In this document: positions 12,180-24,103 of the stretch, in pieces
Layout: every line of letters begins with the position of its first letter
Position numbering within the stretch: the stretch's first letter is position 1
NCBI GenBank assembly: GCA_009823395.1
Contig: CM020501.1
Coordinates: forward strand, 25,738,361 to 25,802,360
Direction: 5' to 3'
DNA from: Thamnaconus septentrionalis
Taxonomy: Eukaryota; Chordata; Actinopteri; Tetraodontiformes; Monacanthidae
Length of the DNA stretch: 64,000 nucleotides
The notes under the pieces: model-generated
What the model was told of the DNA's origin: nothing
What the model saw: only the letters and a program-made list of their open reading frames with translations
The model's database searches: none
Made by a program: the position numbers and the translations under genes

Positions 12180-12680
12180 ATCAAAATACACACAGCCCCG
12201 TTGGCATTTTGAGACTTTGGCCCACAGTGTCATTATATTTGGCCCTCTGAGGCAATCCAAAATCACTGGCTCACTGCAATTACACAGCACAGCATGTCCC
12301 GCCAATACTACAAATCCCAGAATGCTCTGCTCAGTCAGGACAGGACAATCGTTGAAGGATATTATTCTTACCTAATTGGTTTATTGTTGTTATTGTATTT
12401 TTAAATGTATTAATAGCATGTGGAGAAAGGTTGATATTTTATTTACATTTTATTTATTTTGATAAGTTTGTTTTTTTTTGCATGTGTGCAATTTTATTTA
12501 GTATTACGCTTTACTTTGTTCCATATTCAGTGTTGAAGCAAAACTCATGTGGGTCCATATAAAAAGGTTCACTGTGCCTTCTGGAGGAAGAATTTTTTTC
12601 TCAATAAATATCAATGTTGGGCCACAACTTTGCCCAAGTTTGAAATTTTGGCCCCACTGTGTTTGAGTTTGACACCCCTG
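12180..12680 (-). mobile_element. hAT element of the same family as 10480-11080, inverted and left-truncated
   Basis: It ends GTTTGAGTTTGACACCCCTG, the reverse complement of the 10480 element's start, and shares internal sequence with it in reverse (CCAATACTACAAATCCCAGA against the reversed AATTTGAAGTATTAGCG segment). The other end is not clear. CTTTAAAG follows the right end, but the matching left duplication is not found. Confidence 0.65.
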
Positions 12681-13452
12681 CTTTAAAGGTAAGAAAAAAA
12701 CAGAATACAAGAATGTCTTCAAGGTCACGCGACGAGGCCAAAGGTAACGCAAAAAAAGCTGTTCCATCTGTCTCGCTGTCGTACAACCTTTGACCCAGAT
12801 CTCGGCTAATTGACTTGTGAGCGGCGTTCCTCGACGAGACGCGGCGGTGACCTTCCGCGGATCCCTGCTCAGCGGAAAAAAAAAAACTGCCTTGTTAAGC
12901 GACGGGAAATGTGAATCGCCAGTCAGCAACAAATTTATGCAAAAGAAACAGTCCCCTTACATGCACTGCGACAAACTGGCTAGTTTCCTTAAACCCGTCC
13001 AACAGCTGGCGGCGTGTCCATCATCCCCCTGGGGCGAAAAGGGGGCGCTAGCGCCATCTCTGGTTGCCATGGTTGCGCCGGTCGCCGCTCCATCCGTTGG
13101 CGTCTGTCCCAGATGGCCAGGATTGATTTTAATTATCTCAGATTCCTGTAATATATAATATATATATATATATATATATTTTTTTTTCTATCTTTCTTGC
13201 GGCCGAGGATTATCTCCTGCGACAGGCCTGCTCCGCTCTGACAGCCTTCACCGAGCGCTCGGCCTTATTAGCTCCGTCAGTCTGTTGGTGGTGGGCTAGC
13301 ACCTCATTTCTCACACCACCCCACCCCCCCGCTCCTCTCCGTCTCCCTGGCAGCCTCCGCTGAGGAGAACATATGGCCGGGACTTGACTGACGACGAAGC
13401 CCCTTATCTGGCTGTTGTGCTTTGGCTGATTTCTGCCCGTCTTATTTTCAAT
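12681..13452. other. non-coding sequence with an AT microsatellite
   Basis: No gene is seen. An AT run is at 13146-13182. GGGGGCGCTAGCGCC near 13034 is a short palindrome-containing motif. Confidence 0.5.
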
Positions 13453-13972
13453 AGCAGCGTTTCCATGACCCCTAGAATTGCGCAAAACCTAAATATCGCA
13501 ATAGAAAACTGGTCATGGAAACGCCTAAACTTGGAAAAAACCTCTCAGATATATGATGCTCTCACAAGGTGGTTTTTCAGACGTATCCATATAGAGGTCT
13601 ATTGCGAAAGTGTCATGGAAACACTTTTTTTTTTCGCATTACCACTTCAGCGGACGTGATGTACGGGGTCACGTGACCAGTTCACTTGAAGTGAAAATGC
13701 CGCGTTATGTTTGGACAGATGAGGAAACTAATTTTTTTTTTTTTTTTTTACCAGTAATCAAAGAGAAAAGTATAACAAACATTCTTGACAGCAAACAACA
13801 TTGAAATGCAGATTTATCGCAAAATGTTTTGTACCTTCATCTTCCTCATCTTCCGGGACGAGATTTGACGAGAATTACGGCTTCACACAATTCAGTGGAA
13901 ACACCTGCAAATCGCAATTGTAATTGGAAATATTGCTTTTATTTTGCGAAAAACTGTCATGGAGACGCAGCT
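13453..13972 (+). mobile_element. TIR DNA-transposon remnant, copy B, with a Myb/SANT-like relic frame
   Basis: It begins AGCAGCGTTTCCATGA and ends TCATGGAGACGCAGCT, an inverted pair. Its middle and right part are the reverse complement of copies A and C. On the + strand, from 13697, it reads MPRYVWTDEET, then after a T run IKEKSITNILDSKQH and a stop. The W-T-D-E-E-T start resembles the Myb/SANT-like proteins of PIF/Harbinger-type transposons. The frame is short and broken. The class assignment is inference. Confidence 0.6.
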
Positions 13973-14157
13973 ACCGATGGATTCTCAATTGGGGAATTAA
14001 CGAAAAGCAAACCCTCGTCATGCTGAACGACCCACCGGATGTCCCAATTGTGTTGCGACTATTTCCGCTTTCTTTGCTGTTCCCACGTTGCCAATTTCAA
14101 ATTTATTTCCTTTTCATGGGCCGACTCGCCGAGAGGTTTTTGAGGTTGTGGTCAAAA

Positions 14158-14493
14158 CAGGCTTGGGCAAACTAAGGCCCGGGGGGCCATATGTGGCCTG
14201 TTTAATCTTTTTAATCTGGCCCATCAAACTTGGAAGAAATGATATGAATAGTCAGTAAGTGATAAAATAGCTGTATTTCATCATTTTTTTCAGTCATTTC
14301 AATGATGAGCTAAATACTGTAGGGCTTCAAAGACACTGATTTTGTTGTAGTTGCAACTTTGCTTTTGTTCATTTTCAATTGACATTAATGCAGCATGAAA
14401 TGTTTTCTCCATATCCCTCATACGTATTTCTCGGCCCTTCTGTCCAGTTTTAGAACCCATTGTGGCCCACCAATCAAAGTTTGCCCACCCCGT
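14158..14493 (-). mobile_element. non-autonomous hAT element, family 'GGGCAAACTTTTTGACT', inverted
   Basis: It begins CAGGCTTGGGCAAACTAAGG and its other end is AAAGTTTGCCCACCCCG. Flanks are GGTCAAAA (14150-14157) and AGTCAAAA (14494-14501), a 7/8 target duplication. It is the same family as 39474-39853 and 63707-64000. Confidence 0.8.
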
Positions 14494-15842
14494 AGTCAAA
14501 ACAAGACAGCTGAAACTGCTCAGTGAGTCAGCTGATCCTTGAGCTCAAGGACTTGAGAGGATGATTGACCCCGAAAAATGTTCCCATAAACCCACTCTGT
14601 GCTTTTAACACAACAACGCCAAAAGCTAACCAGGTCTAGTTGGGTTTAAATTTAAACCTGCTGTGCGCTAATATCAATAGCACCGAAGCTCATTTTTAAA
14701 ATAGCAAATTTGGCTTTTGGTGATGTTTTGAGCCTGAGCGGGCTGTCACAATCTCTCGCTGTACCATCGTCAAGCTCTGGGAAAGAAATTCACAGCTTGT
14801 TGTTCCCAGATTGCTGCATTGCGTTGTGAGTCTCTTCGGAGCAGATCATGCTGTTTTTTCTGTGTGTGTGTGTTTTTTCCATTGGATTTGGCTTCATGTT
14901 TGGGTGGGAAAAAAAACGTCTTTATTCTGATGTCAAAGTCCGACTTCCTGACAAGCCTTTTAGTGTCAACTGCGGCGCCCTGAAAGCTTTTGAGAACTTG
15001 ATTTCTGTCGTCAGAAAAAAATAAAATCTTTTTTTACCATATGTCAAATTGTACACTTAACGGGTTTAAGAATTCCCACGTTGTCCAAAAGTCACTGTCA
15101 TTAATAGCTCCGTTTCTCCGTTTCAATGAACCCTTCAGAAATTATGTTTGTTGCTGGCTTGATGTCTGCGCAGCGGCTGATTTTCTCTCTTTTTTTTTGC
15201 TGGAGGCTGTGAGCGAAGGGCAACTCTCGAGGTTGTGAGTTTTTTTTTTAATTGGATGATGAAGCTGAGATGAGGAAAAAATAAATAATGGGAACTTAAA
15301 AACATTAAGATTTGATGGATAATGGAGAAAAAGATCTGCAGTTTGTTTTATGTTTTCTTCCAGTTCCATCCATTCTTACAGGGTCCTTACAGTTTTTAAA
15401 TTTTGCATTGAATATATAAATAAATAAATAAATAAATACATAGATAAATAGATAAATAAATAAATAGTCTCAACATGGTCATGGAGTCCCGTTACTTAGT
15501 TTAATTCATGTTCAGACGAGCCGCTGCTCCATCGGCTTCAACACGTCAAAAGCTGTTGATTGTGCAGACACTACATACAGCTACAACAAAACAAATAAGC
15601 ACACAAACTGCACCACCCACTGGTGGCGGCGGTGGCGGCGGTGGCGGCGGACTGAAGCCTCATTTCACCGCGGCCCCTGAATGGGGCGTCGTAAAGCCGC
15701 TGGGGTGACTGAAGGGAGATGAATGTCCTCATCCCTCTGAATGCCTCTCAGTCAGTCACTCCTGCAGATCAGCGCAATAAACTGCACACTCGTGCACTTA
15801 ATCACACCGCGTTTCCCTGAAAACACAACACATTAGGCAGTG

Positions 15843-15843
15843 G

Positions 15844-15891
<48 letters not shown>
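15843..15891 (+). repeat. (CA)n microsatellite
   Basis: Twenty-odd uninterrupted CA units, followed by CTGTGACTGTGTG. Confidence 0.95.
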
Positions 15892-15893
<2 letters not shown>

Positions 15894-17234
15894 TGACTGT
15901 GTGTGGATGTCGAGGCCCTGCTGTCCTCCAGAGCTGCTGCCTGACCGTCCCAGCTTTAGGACCAGCGGGGGTGAGCAGGGGCACGTCAACGTGTTTTTAT
16001 TTGATATTGACATTTTTATTTATTTCATTGTACTTTTTCATTTTTTTATTTTATTCTTTTTCATTTTTTTATTTTATTTTCCCCGTGACCCAGAGTGCAG
16101 GAAGAAGCAGGTATTGAAAATAGATACATTTAAAATTGAATTTTATTTATCCTGTGTTTATTTTATTTTATTTTATTTTTCATTTTATTTTGTTGTTGCG
16201 TGTCGTGTTGCGTAAAGCTGTAGTGGGGGGAGAAAAAAAACAGAAAAGCAAAACGCTAGCGGCTGTCGCATTTGATTTGCAAATGAGAGGGGAAAAAAAA
16301 GGCAAAAGGCAAAACACAAGCTCGCGTCTGCAAACGTGCACAGACACAGGTGTGCTCCGCCCCTCTACCCCTCCACTCACCCCACCCTCCTCCCCTCTCC
16401 CCCCGTGGGTCTTATTTGCAACCGAATTGATGCGTTTGTGCACCGGACGACTTCTAAGTTGTCGTGTTTCTTTTTCTTTCTTTTTTTTTAGCAAAACGCT
16501 TCAAGGGGAAAAACAAGTGTGTACGCACCAAGGACTCGCTATTTACAGACTCGGCTGCTTTTTATCAATGGGGGGGAGGGGGGGGACAAGGAGCCTTGCA
16601 GGAAAAAGACCTTTCGTTACACCTGGAGTGCCTCCATTAAAATTCCACCCAGCTTCTCTCCGCTTGAGCCAACTTCCCGCTCACGTCGCTGCTCAAGGTC
16701 GTCGCTCAAGGTCGCCTCCGGTTGCCTGTCGCTGCTGCACCCCCGCTCCTTCCCCGAGCTGAACGCCACCGTCTATTTATTCACTTATTTGTGTATCTAT
16801 TTTGAAAGCCTTTGATGCGCACCAGATGCGCCGCCAAAAAAGAAAAAAGAAATTGAGCTGCGAGTAATTAAAAAGTGACCCTTTTATTCTCCAGATCACG
16901 GACGATTTTTACGAACTTCGTGGCTCGCAAAACAAACGTGTCGGCCAATCGGTGATTGTCTCCTTGGCAACACTGACGTGAAGAGAGTGACGTGATCTGG
17001 GACTGAATTGCAGCTCACAGGCCAATGGGAACGCTTCCAAGTCGCAGTTGTTGTCGAATTTGAAATTTTAAAAAAACTTTAATGGAATCCAAGCTATTCA
17101 CAAAATAACCAACCCCTGCCTCTCTGTTCTTAGATTGCAGGAGGGAGTTCTGGAGTTCAAAGTGATGAAAAACCTTTTTCATCAATTTGTTCCTGACGCA
17201 AATTTGTGCCACAGCCTCGAACACCAAGCTAACC

Positions 17235-17281
17235 GCACGCTAACAGCACGCTAACAGCACGCTAACAGCACGCTAACAGCA
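17235..17281 (+). repeat. 11-bp tandem repeat GCACGCTAACA x 4
   Basis: Four exact copies of GCACGCTAACA plus a partial unit and a diverged leading unit (AAGCTAACC). It lies about 330 bp upstream of the start-codon exon. Confidence 0.95.
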
Positions 17282-17349
17282 AGCTTCTATCCCAAACATT
17301 TTGCCTTCTTCCCGCGTTCTTGTATCATCCCTTGTGCAAAGACATTGGC

Positions 17350-17353
<4 letters not shown>

Positions 17354-17391
<38 letters not shown>
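17354..17391 (+). repeat. (GT)n microsatellite
   Basis: About 19 perfect GT units. Confidence 0.95.
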
Positions 17392-17616
17392 AGCCAGCTG
17401 GTTCCACCACCCCAGTTAAGCCCGTAATGCTGCCTCTCTTTCTCCCCCGCTGGAGAAAAAAAAAAGCACAGGTGTTTATTTTTTCTGATAGCACTATCTC
17501 ACTCTCTCTCTCTCTCTCTCTCTCTCAACAAGGAAGTGACGACCGTCCTCACCTCACCGTCCCAGAGAGCGACGCCCGGCGCTCTCACTCAGGCTGACCT
17601 GTCAACAGACGCAACC

Positions 17617-17644
17617 ATGGCCTCCACACTAGACCACACCGTTG
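17617..17644 (+). CDS. xirp2: xirp2 coding exon 1 (start codon exon)
   Basis: The ATG lies in a strong initiation context (GCAACCATGG) and opens a short stretch, MASTLDHTV, that stops at a clean donor (GTTG|GTGAGT). It ends in phase 1. The proposed exon 2 needs exactly two leading bases to enter its conserved frame, so the two fit. The frame stays open upstream without another ATG before about 17530, so this is the first AUG in that segment. A CT-dinucleotide run followed by AACAAG lies just upstream at 17500-17531 and could be a splice acceptor, in which case this exon would have a 5' non-coding partner further upstream. The assignment rests on phase and initiation context, because nine residues are too few for a homology call. 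Confidence 0.6.
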
Positions 17645-18343
17645 GTGAGTACTTTCTTGTTTGTCTTTTTGCTTTTTATATTTTTTGTTACTTTTGCTTT
17701 TTTTTTTTTTTCTGTTAACAACCTTCCAGGAAGTTTGGACACGGCGTCGGATGCCTCGCTGACACAAGCGGCCCAGTTGGTTTATGCAATGTGGGCTCCC
17801 ATTTGTTCTACGAGATAAACATTTTTTTTTTGGTGGGGAGGGGGAGTAAATTTTGAAAACCGACTTGTTTTGCGGACAGATAAGGCCACCGCCTCTCTGG
17901 CAGCTTCTCCTTTTTTTTTTTTTAATGGGAAACTGGAGCTGCGCTGCATTCTGGGCCGCTATTACTGTGATAGCAGTCTCTGCGGTGGCTACCTGATTTT
18001 TTCTCTCCATGTGCGTGCGTGTGCCTCGTTTTTTTTTTTCTTCCATTCGGGTAGGTAGGCAAACACAGATAGGGGTTACAGTGCAAGGTACAGTTCATTT
18101 TGATCCAACCCCGCTGGCAGATGGAGAGCTGGCCAGCGCTGCCTCCCTCCCTCCCTCCCTCCCTCCCTGGCCCCTCTGCTGTCACCGCATGGTGATTTCA
18201 GAGTCGCTCATCAAACTGACATCCAATCTTCACTCGGTGCGCTGGAATTTTCTTATGTCCTCCAGCAGTGGAGTTGAGCTGCTTGCTAAATATGCCGACA
18301 GAACTGTTTTGAATAATAGCTGACATATTTTTTTGGCCTTTGA

Positions 18344-18376
<33 letters not shown>

Positions 18377-18705
18377 GTCTATAAATCTGTCTATATGTAT
18401 ATATATTCATATATATACAGACATATATATGCATATGTAAGTACACACAGCTGTATGTATACACATACATACATATATACATACATATAGATTTATATAT
18501 ATATATACATATAGATGTGTATATGTATATATATATATATATATATATACATACAGCCATATATATGCATATATAAGTACATACAGCAGTGGAGTTCAGC
18601 TGCTTGCTAAATATACCAACACTACTGTCGTGAATCATTGCTGTTATGTTTTTTGGCATTTGATATCTATCTGTCTATCTATCACTCTCTCTATATATAT
18701 ATATT

Positions 18706-18753
<48 letters not shown>

Positions 18754-19206
18754 CACATATATATATATATAGTGTGTGTTTGTGTTGTTTGTAAAACCCC
18801 CTTTCATGGCGTCCTGATTTATGAATGCATCTTTCAACGAGTGCGGCAAGAAAACAGCTTTCACGTAACCTTGCCAGAGAAGTGAAGGAGTCTTTAGAAA
18901 ACACTTCAGAGCGCTTCAGAAGTGGACGGCCCGATTGACGACGTGCGACTAAACGCGCAGGAGCTTTTTCAATTCTTTTTTGTGACGCTCGCACTTTGCC
19001 GCCGGCAGCGGTTAAACGCGCAAAACCATCGTCGGCGTTGGCGGATTCATCCGTGCCTCCTCTCACCGAGAGCCTTCAAACAACCCTAATGCTTGAAGAA
19101 GGGTTGGTCCGTGGCCTTTTTTGACGGCTTTTGGGCCGTCAAACAAACAAGATCAACACAGCTGTTAGGACCGCACGATACCGTGAGCAGAAACTAGCGG
19201 AAAAAG
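17645..19206 (+). other. xirp2 intron 1, first part, microsatellite-rich
   Basis: No gene is seen. It holds a CCTC run (18144-18172), a TATC/TATA-type tract (18340-18560) and a second AT/CA tract (18697-18770). The segment CAGTGGAGTT(G/C)AGCTGCTTG, then TAAATAT, occurs twice, at 18264 and 18586, bracketing the AT tract, so about 320 bp was duplicated around the microsatellite. Confidence 0.6.
18340..18770 (+). repeat. compound TATC / TATA / CA microsatellite tract
   Basis: ATCT units are followed by a long ATAT/ACAT mixture, then a repeat of the flank and a second run with CA units to about 18760. Minus-strand Tyr/Ile frames here are artefacts of the repeat. Confidence 0.9.
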
Positions 19207-19542
19207 TAGGAATGCGCCAATACCACTTTTTGCCAGAAAGAGTCGAGTACCAGTACTTGCATTTCAGCACGAACCAATACCGATACGGAGTTCTTAATAA
19301 GGCCATTTCGCATTCTAGAATTACTTTGATTTTTTTCATTTATCCAAGATTGCTGTTTTATTTGAACAACATTCCTCTGCATGTTTTTTTCTAGAACATG
19401 GGGTGACTGTAACAAATTTCACTGCAGTACAAACACAAGATATACAACTGGTATCTGTGTCATGGTATCAGCACCTAGAGTAGTCAAGCACTCAACCCCG
19501 ACACCTGAACCGAGACTCGATACCGGTATCGGCGCATCCCGA
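19207..19542 (+). mobile_element. non-autonomous hAT-like element, family 'AGGAATGCGCCAATACC'
   Basis: It begins TAGGAATGCGCCAATACC and ends GGTATCGGCGCATCCCGA, an imperfect inverted pair of about 18 bp. Flanks are GGAAAAAG (19199-19206) and GAAAAAAG (19543-19550), a 7/8 match as an 8-bp duplication. Length is 336 bp with no coding capacity. Confidence 0.75.
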
Positions 19543-21497
19543 GAAAAAAGCTTTGACGTTCAAGTAATTTCTTTTTCTTTTTCCACTCATATCAAAACTC
19601 AAGGTTTCACTGAGGTGTGTTTCAGTGTAATCATTATAATAATACGCTTTCCCCGTAGACAGCTTTCAGGACACTCAGGGTCAACGTGCTAGACAAAAGC
19701 AATCTGTGAAGCGCAAAACAGCCTAGGGAGCGACGGCAAACGTGCCTGTCTGAGAAGCTCAGGAACTCAGTGAGTCACCGGGGAGGTGGGGGTGGGGGCG
19801 GAGGGAGTGGCGGGCCGGGGGTTCGAGGTCGTCGTTGACCCGGAGTGCGGGATTTGAAGCTTGGTGCGTTTGAGTACAAACTGGCGTACGCGTCTTGCTG
19901 CCGTTGTCGGTGAGAAAATGGAAAAAAGGCGGAGGAAGGGCAGAGAGCTTATGGGCGCAGAGAGGGAGAATATGAAGAGGCGCGGGTGTTGAGAAGGACT
20001 TAACGTGGTATCAAGGTGTTAGTCGCACACACACACACACACACACTGCAATAGGAACTCATGCACGCTCTATATATTCCCGCAGGGTCTCCATCTCCGC
20101 CTCCACCCTGACACCAGGCAGGCTTTCCGCCGCATCACCTGCGACTAAAATCTCCGCATCCCGCCGCTCTTTTGTCTTTTGTCGTCGGGGCTGAGCGACA
20201 GCTGCTTTGTCTCTCCGCTGACAGTTCGACACGCAAAGCGGCAAGTAATCTGCCGGGTCAAATAAGTGGCAGCGTGGCGCCGCGGAAAACAGTCAGGCGG
20301 ATGCCGAGCCCCAAATATCCAGGCGCCGCTTGTTGTCGACTCGTTTCCCCTCGTTGTCACACCTGATTCGCCGCCGTGACGAGTGGTTGTCGCACATTTT
20401 CCGCCGTCACTCCCACACCTGATGAAACTTGTCAGGCAACAAGACATTTTTTTTTTTCCTTTGGAATTGGAATTGTATATTCTAAATAAATCCCTCTTCC
20501 CATTTGCATGCGAAACGATCGCATTTTATTTCCCACGTCGGCAGGGAAAAGACAAAAGATTTCCCCGCCCGTGAACTGCTGCCCGGCTATTTATTCAGTG
20601 TAAATCTCCTCCACCCGACCCCCGCCCCAAAGCATTGATGTTTGAACGCTGAAAAGTGGAAGTGAGCTCGAGCCATACTGGGTATCGACTGACGGCTGAT
20701 GTCTTCACATCATCTCTAGGACTGCTGAGCACGCGGATGCCGCGAGCGTAATTTCACTTAACCTTGCCAAACACCGTTTAATTGCCCTCGCCAACCAGCC
20801 CCTGGCTATTTTTCCTTTTTTTGTTGTTAATACTTTGTTGTTAATAAAAATTTGATTGCAGTTCAAAAAAGCTCCACCAGGAGCGTTCTGCTGTTTCTGT
20901 CTTCCCCCAAAGTTGAACAGACTTTGAACGTGGACCGGATTTGCCCGGCGCCCTCATTGGGTATTCGAAAGGAGTGTGTTTATTTTCCACTTCGGGAACA
21001 GGAAATCCATGCGCTATTTCAGAGGGATTATCAGCGGCGAGCAGCCTCCCTTCGCCAGCCTGATAACCGAGCTTTTCTCCGGTCGATGCGCTGCCAACAG
21101 GGCCTCGCGGGGTGGGCCGTGCACTCGGTAAAACAGTTGCGATCGCAACAGAGGGTGGCAGCGAGAACACGGATAAAGTGATGGCAGGGGGGCGAGGGGG
21201 CTCGTGTGAGGCGGGTCGTCTCTCGCGCCGGTCGACAGGACCGAAACCGAAACCCCTGCGCAACTGATCAGAGGTCACGTGTGCCAAAGAGGATCTTTGC
21301 CATCACCAAGATGGGTAAATCATCGGGTTTTGAGATTTTTTTTTTTTTAATCAACCAACAAAGTTTCCTGTATCGAATGTCAAAGGCCTTTTGATGGCTT
21401 CCATGAAATGTGAAAAACTTTTTTTTTCTCCAGGAAAAGTCTCATATACAGTGGCTCACACTTTAGCACACAATAGAGGTTTCAATTTTTCCAAGGT
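19543..21497 (+). other. xirp2 intron 1, non-coding
   Basis: No gene is seen. A short CA run is at 20026-20046. The stretch 20080-20420 is CpG-rich, with short frames on both strands and no family signature. Confidence 0.5.
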
Positions 21498-21937
21498 CCA
21501 AAGGTCCAGTGTGTAATGTTTGGCTTGATTTATGATTTTTATATTAGTAAAAACTTAATGTGCTGCCCATAAATACATTAATAAAAGTGTATACTTGCAG
21601 TACAATAATAGTAAGTCCTACCCATGGAACAGTTCTAATATAAATAGGGCTATACATATAGCAAGGGTCTTGCTCCCAGTTGGCTGCCATCTTGCGCGAC
21701 CATATTTCTACGGAAGCCTGGTGTAGACAATCCATTCCGCCAGATAGCCTGTTTCATTTAATTTCTGAACTAATGGAGAAAGTGGACTCGGTATCCAGGT
21801 TTGGATATTCAGACCACTGTAGCTCACCGCTCAGCTCAGGAAGGGGGGAGAGTTAAAGACGCTACAATCTGAAATGTAACCACTTGATGTCGCTTTTTCT
21901 TCTTCAATCTCCAAATATCGCACACTTAATCTTTAAG
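21498..21937 (+). mobile_element. MITE-like repeat 'GGTCCAGTGTGTAA', full copy
   Basis: It runs from AAAGGTCCAGTGTGTAATG to CCAAATATCGCACACTTAATC, with the family's internal landmarks CATTAATAAAAGTGTATA, AGACCACTGTAGCTCACC and AACCACTTGATGTCGC. It is about 440 bp, with inverted ends built on CCAAATATTACACACT. Confidence 0.75.
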
Positions 21938-22889
21938 TTTAAGGTTGCAGCATCTACAGACGGCAATGACCTCCAAAAATAAATGTTGTTTCTCGGAGCT
22001 CCAGCGACAGCATTGCGGTTGCGCCTCTGAAATAACTTACGCAGGGGCACCTAGTTAATAAAAAAAAAAAATTAAAAAAAAAGGTTTACTGGGAAATACA
22101 AAGTCTTGCTGTGAAGCATTGATCTAGAAGTAATGGCTTCTTAAATATTCCCCGGCACGCTGCGCACGCAGATCAGAAATCAATAATGCATATAGACGGC
22201 TCTCGCCGTGAAGGGAAGAGAGGAAATTAATGTGGCATGGGCAAGTCAATTTTCACTCGAGTGATCTATTTTAAATCATTTGCCTGACATTTTAGAAAAT
22301 GCCTCTTGTTATTTTTCAGCGCGGAGAGGTTGGACAGCGGTGCCGCCGGGCTGGCGAGTTCCGCAGCGGCGGTCGAATGAAATTGTGCTAACGATGAGAA
22401 CGTGGCCTGCTGACGCAGCGGCACGGGTAGGTTTAGTTAAATTTTAATATTTGCCCGGTGGCCGTGAACATTTTTCATTTAAAATGCACGTTTGCCGTTG
22501 TCATGGTTTTTTGTTCCGCTTTGTTCAATTTTTCATTTTTCGGTATCCCGCAACATTAAAAACAACAACAAGTCAGATGTGTAGCTGGAAGCCAGTTGTT
22601 GGTGTTTTAGACTCAAGCTGACTTGCTCCCATTAAATCTCTAAATGTCAATAAATATTTGACGTGTTGGCACAGACTGTATAAGGAAAAGAGCTGGTAGC
22701 TCCTTGGTTTGGAAAAATAGCAAAGAGGAGATTTTTGTGTTTTTCCTGTATGGAATAGCCCTAAAATGTGCACACACCGATACTAACATGACGACAATGC
22801 CAATGTGTTTGATCTCAGAATCTTATCATCTACTCATAATTAGTATTATTACACCTGAAATTCAAAGCCTCAGTAAATTCGTCTGTGGT
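21938..22889 (+). other. xirp2 intron 1, non-coding
   Basis: No gene is seen. It is AT-rich with A-runs at 22059-22084. The stretch 22170-22330 (CAATAATGCATATAGACGGC and following) has no recognisable repeat. Confidence 0.5.
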
Positions 22890-23390
22890 AGAAGGGTTGG
22901 GGTCGAACGACTGGACCTGTTCTTGTGATCTTGAAGATGTTTCGCCTCTCATCCAAAAGGCTTCTTCAGTTCTAGAAAAGGGCTTGGAGAGTCCCAGGTA
23001 TTTAACCACCTGGAGGTGTGGGAGGGGCTGAGACTGATTTGTACCTACTATTAGCAAGGTGTTGATTTTTCAACAAAAGGTGTTTCTTATCAACGAGGTG
23101 TTGATTCTGCTAATACAGTGAACCTCATGACAGTTTTTAATCCGTTGGGCTCCCTCGAGGAAAGGTGTGAAGAGAGGTGGAATCTTCTGGGGAGAGTCCT
23201 CAAGGCTGCGTTGCATGTGGCTGAGAGATGGTGTCGGAGTCCTCCCCCTCTGTTCAGAGAGGGTCGCTCTAGTGGACATAAGAGGCGAATGATAGTTGAA
23301 ACATCTTCAAGATCACAAGAACAAGTCCAGATGCCCTAACTCAACCCTTCTACCTTAAGATGACCTGGATGACTGAGAACCTTCACAGAC
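22890..23390. mobile_element. Penelope-like element tail fragments in inverted arrangement
   Basis: GAAGATGTTTCGCCTCTCAT then CCAAAAGGCTTCTTCAG is the abundant tail found downstream of Penelope/Poseidon-type elements in fish (recognised from memory). At 23282-23355 the same module appears in reverse (AGGCGAATGATAGTTGAAAC then ATCTTCAAGATCACAAGAAC). The outer ends GTAGAAGGGTTGGGG and CAACCCTTCTACC are also inverted. No reverse transcriptase or endonuclease frame is present. Confidence 0.5.
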
Positions 23391-24103
23391 AAATTTAGTT
23401 TATAGTTTAGTTTTATAGTTTGTGATTATTTTTGTTTGTGATTATTTTGCTGTTTTTTTTTTTTAATTATTATTTTAAGCTGATACTTGGTACATAACAG
23501 CAGAAATACAAATCCTGATTAAACTCTTTGACGACACACAGCGCTGAATCAAGCAACCTGTCAGCTTATGTTACCATCAGACCAGGAGGCCGTACATTAA
23601 ACATGCAGCCGAGCGGTGATTTCCAGATTGGCCAAATGCGTTTCGGCTAAAGTGAGGGATGATCTCCGGTATGTTTACCAGCGCCTATAAGACCACTGTG
23701 ACATAAGTGCAAGGGCATGTTGGGTACCTCCAGACTAAAAAAAGAACGGCTACATCCACGTAGCCCCCCCCCCTTAAGTCCATCCTATTTTTCACTGAGG
23801 GGGGAACTTCTAAAATAAAATCAGCTGTCACTGGATGCCTGAGCCTCACTGAGCTGCGGAGCACGCCGCTGGAGCTGGTCTCCAGGCCTCGCCGTCCCTC
23901 TCTCTCTGCCCCAGCAAAAGGCCAAGTCGCTTTTTTCTCTCTCAGCCGGGGATCCAGGTGCACTTTTTCTCCCACCCCTCTGTCGGATTCTTTTCTTGCT
24001 TGTCGCGTGGAGCGATCTTTTGGAATAACGTAAAGGTGAGCGACTGTTAGCGCCCGGCTCTCGGACTGGATGTCCTGCCCCAGCAGAGAGACTTTGCTTC
24101 TCT
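23391..24103 (+). other. xirp2 intron 1, non-coding
   Basis: No gene is seen. A T-run is at 23453-23464 and a C-run at 23765-23774. Confidence 0.5.

Larger units (their letters stand above)
14494..17499. other. non-coding sequence upstream of the start-codon exon
   Basis: No gene is recognised. It holds an ATAA repeat (15412-15466), a GGCGGT repeat (15622-15652), a CA run (15843-15891), a fragment GTGACCCAGAGTGCAGGAAG...GGTATTGAAAAT at 16084-16125 of the common dispersed repeat, a TTTTA-rich tract (16018-16196) and an 11-bp tandem repeat. Long minus- and plus-strand frames here are low complexity. Confidence 0.5.

Noticed and set aside
16136..16762. 208-codon plus-strand frame near 16.1-16.8 kb
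   Set aside because: It starts in a TTTTA-rich tract, then runs through low-complexity Pro/Ser sequence; no domain, no splice logic and competing frames on the other strand.
17235..17281. CRISPR-like direct repeats
   Set aside because: The 11-bp units are contiguous with no spacers. This is a simple tandem repeat in a vertebrate genome.
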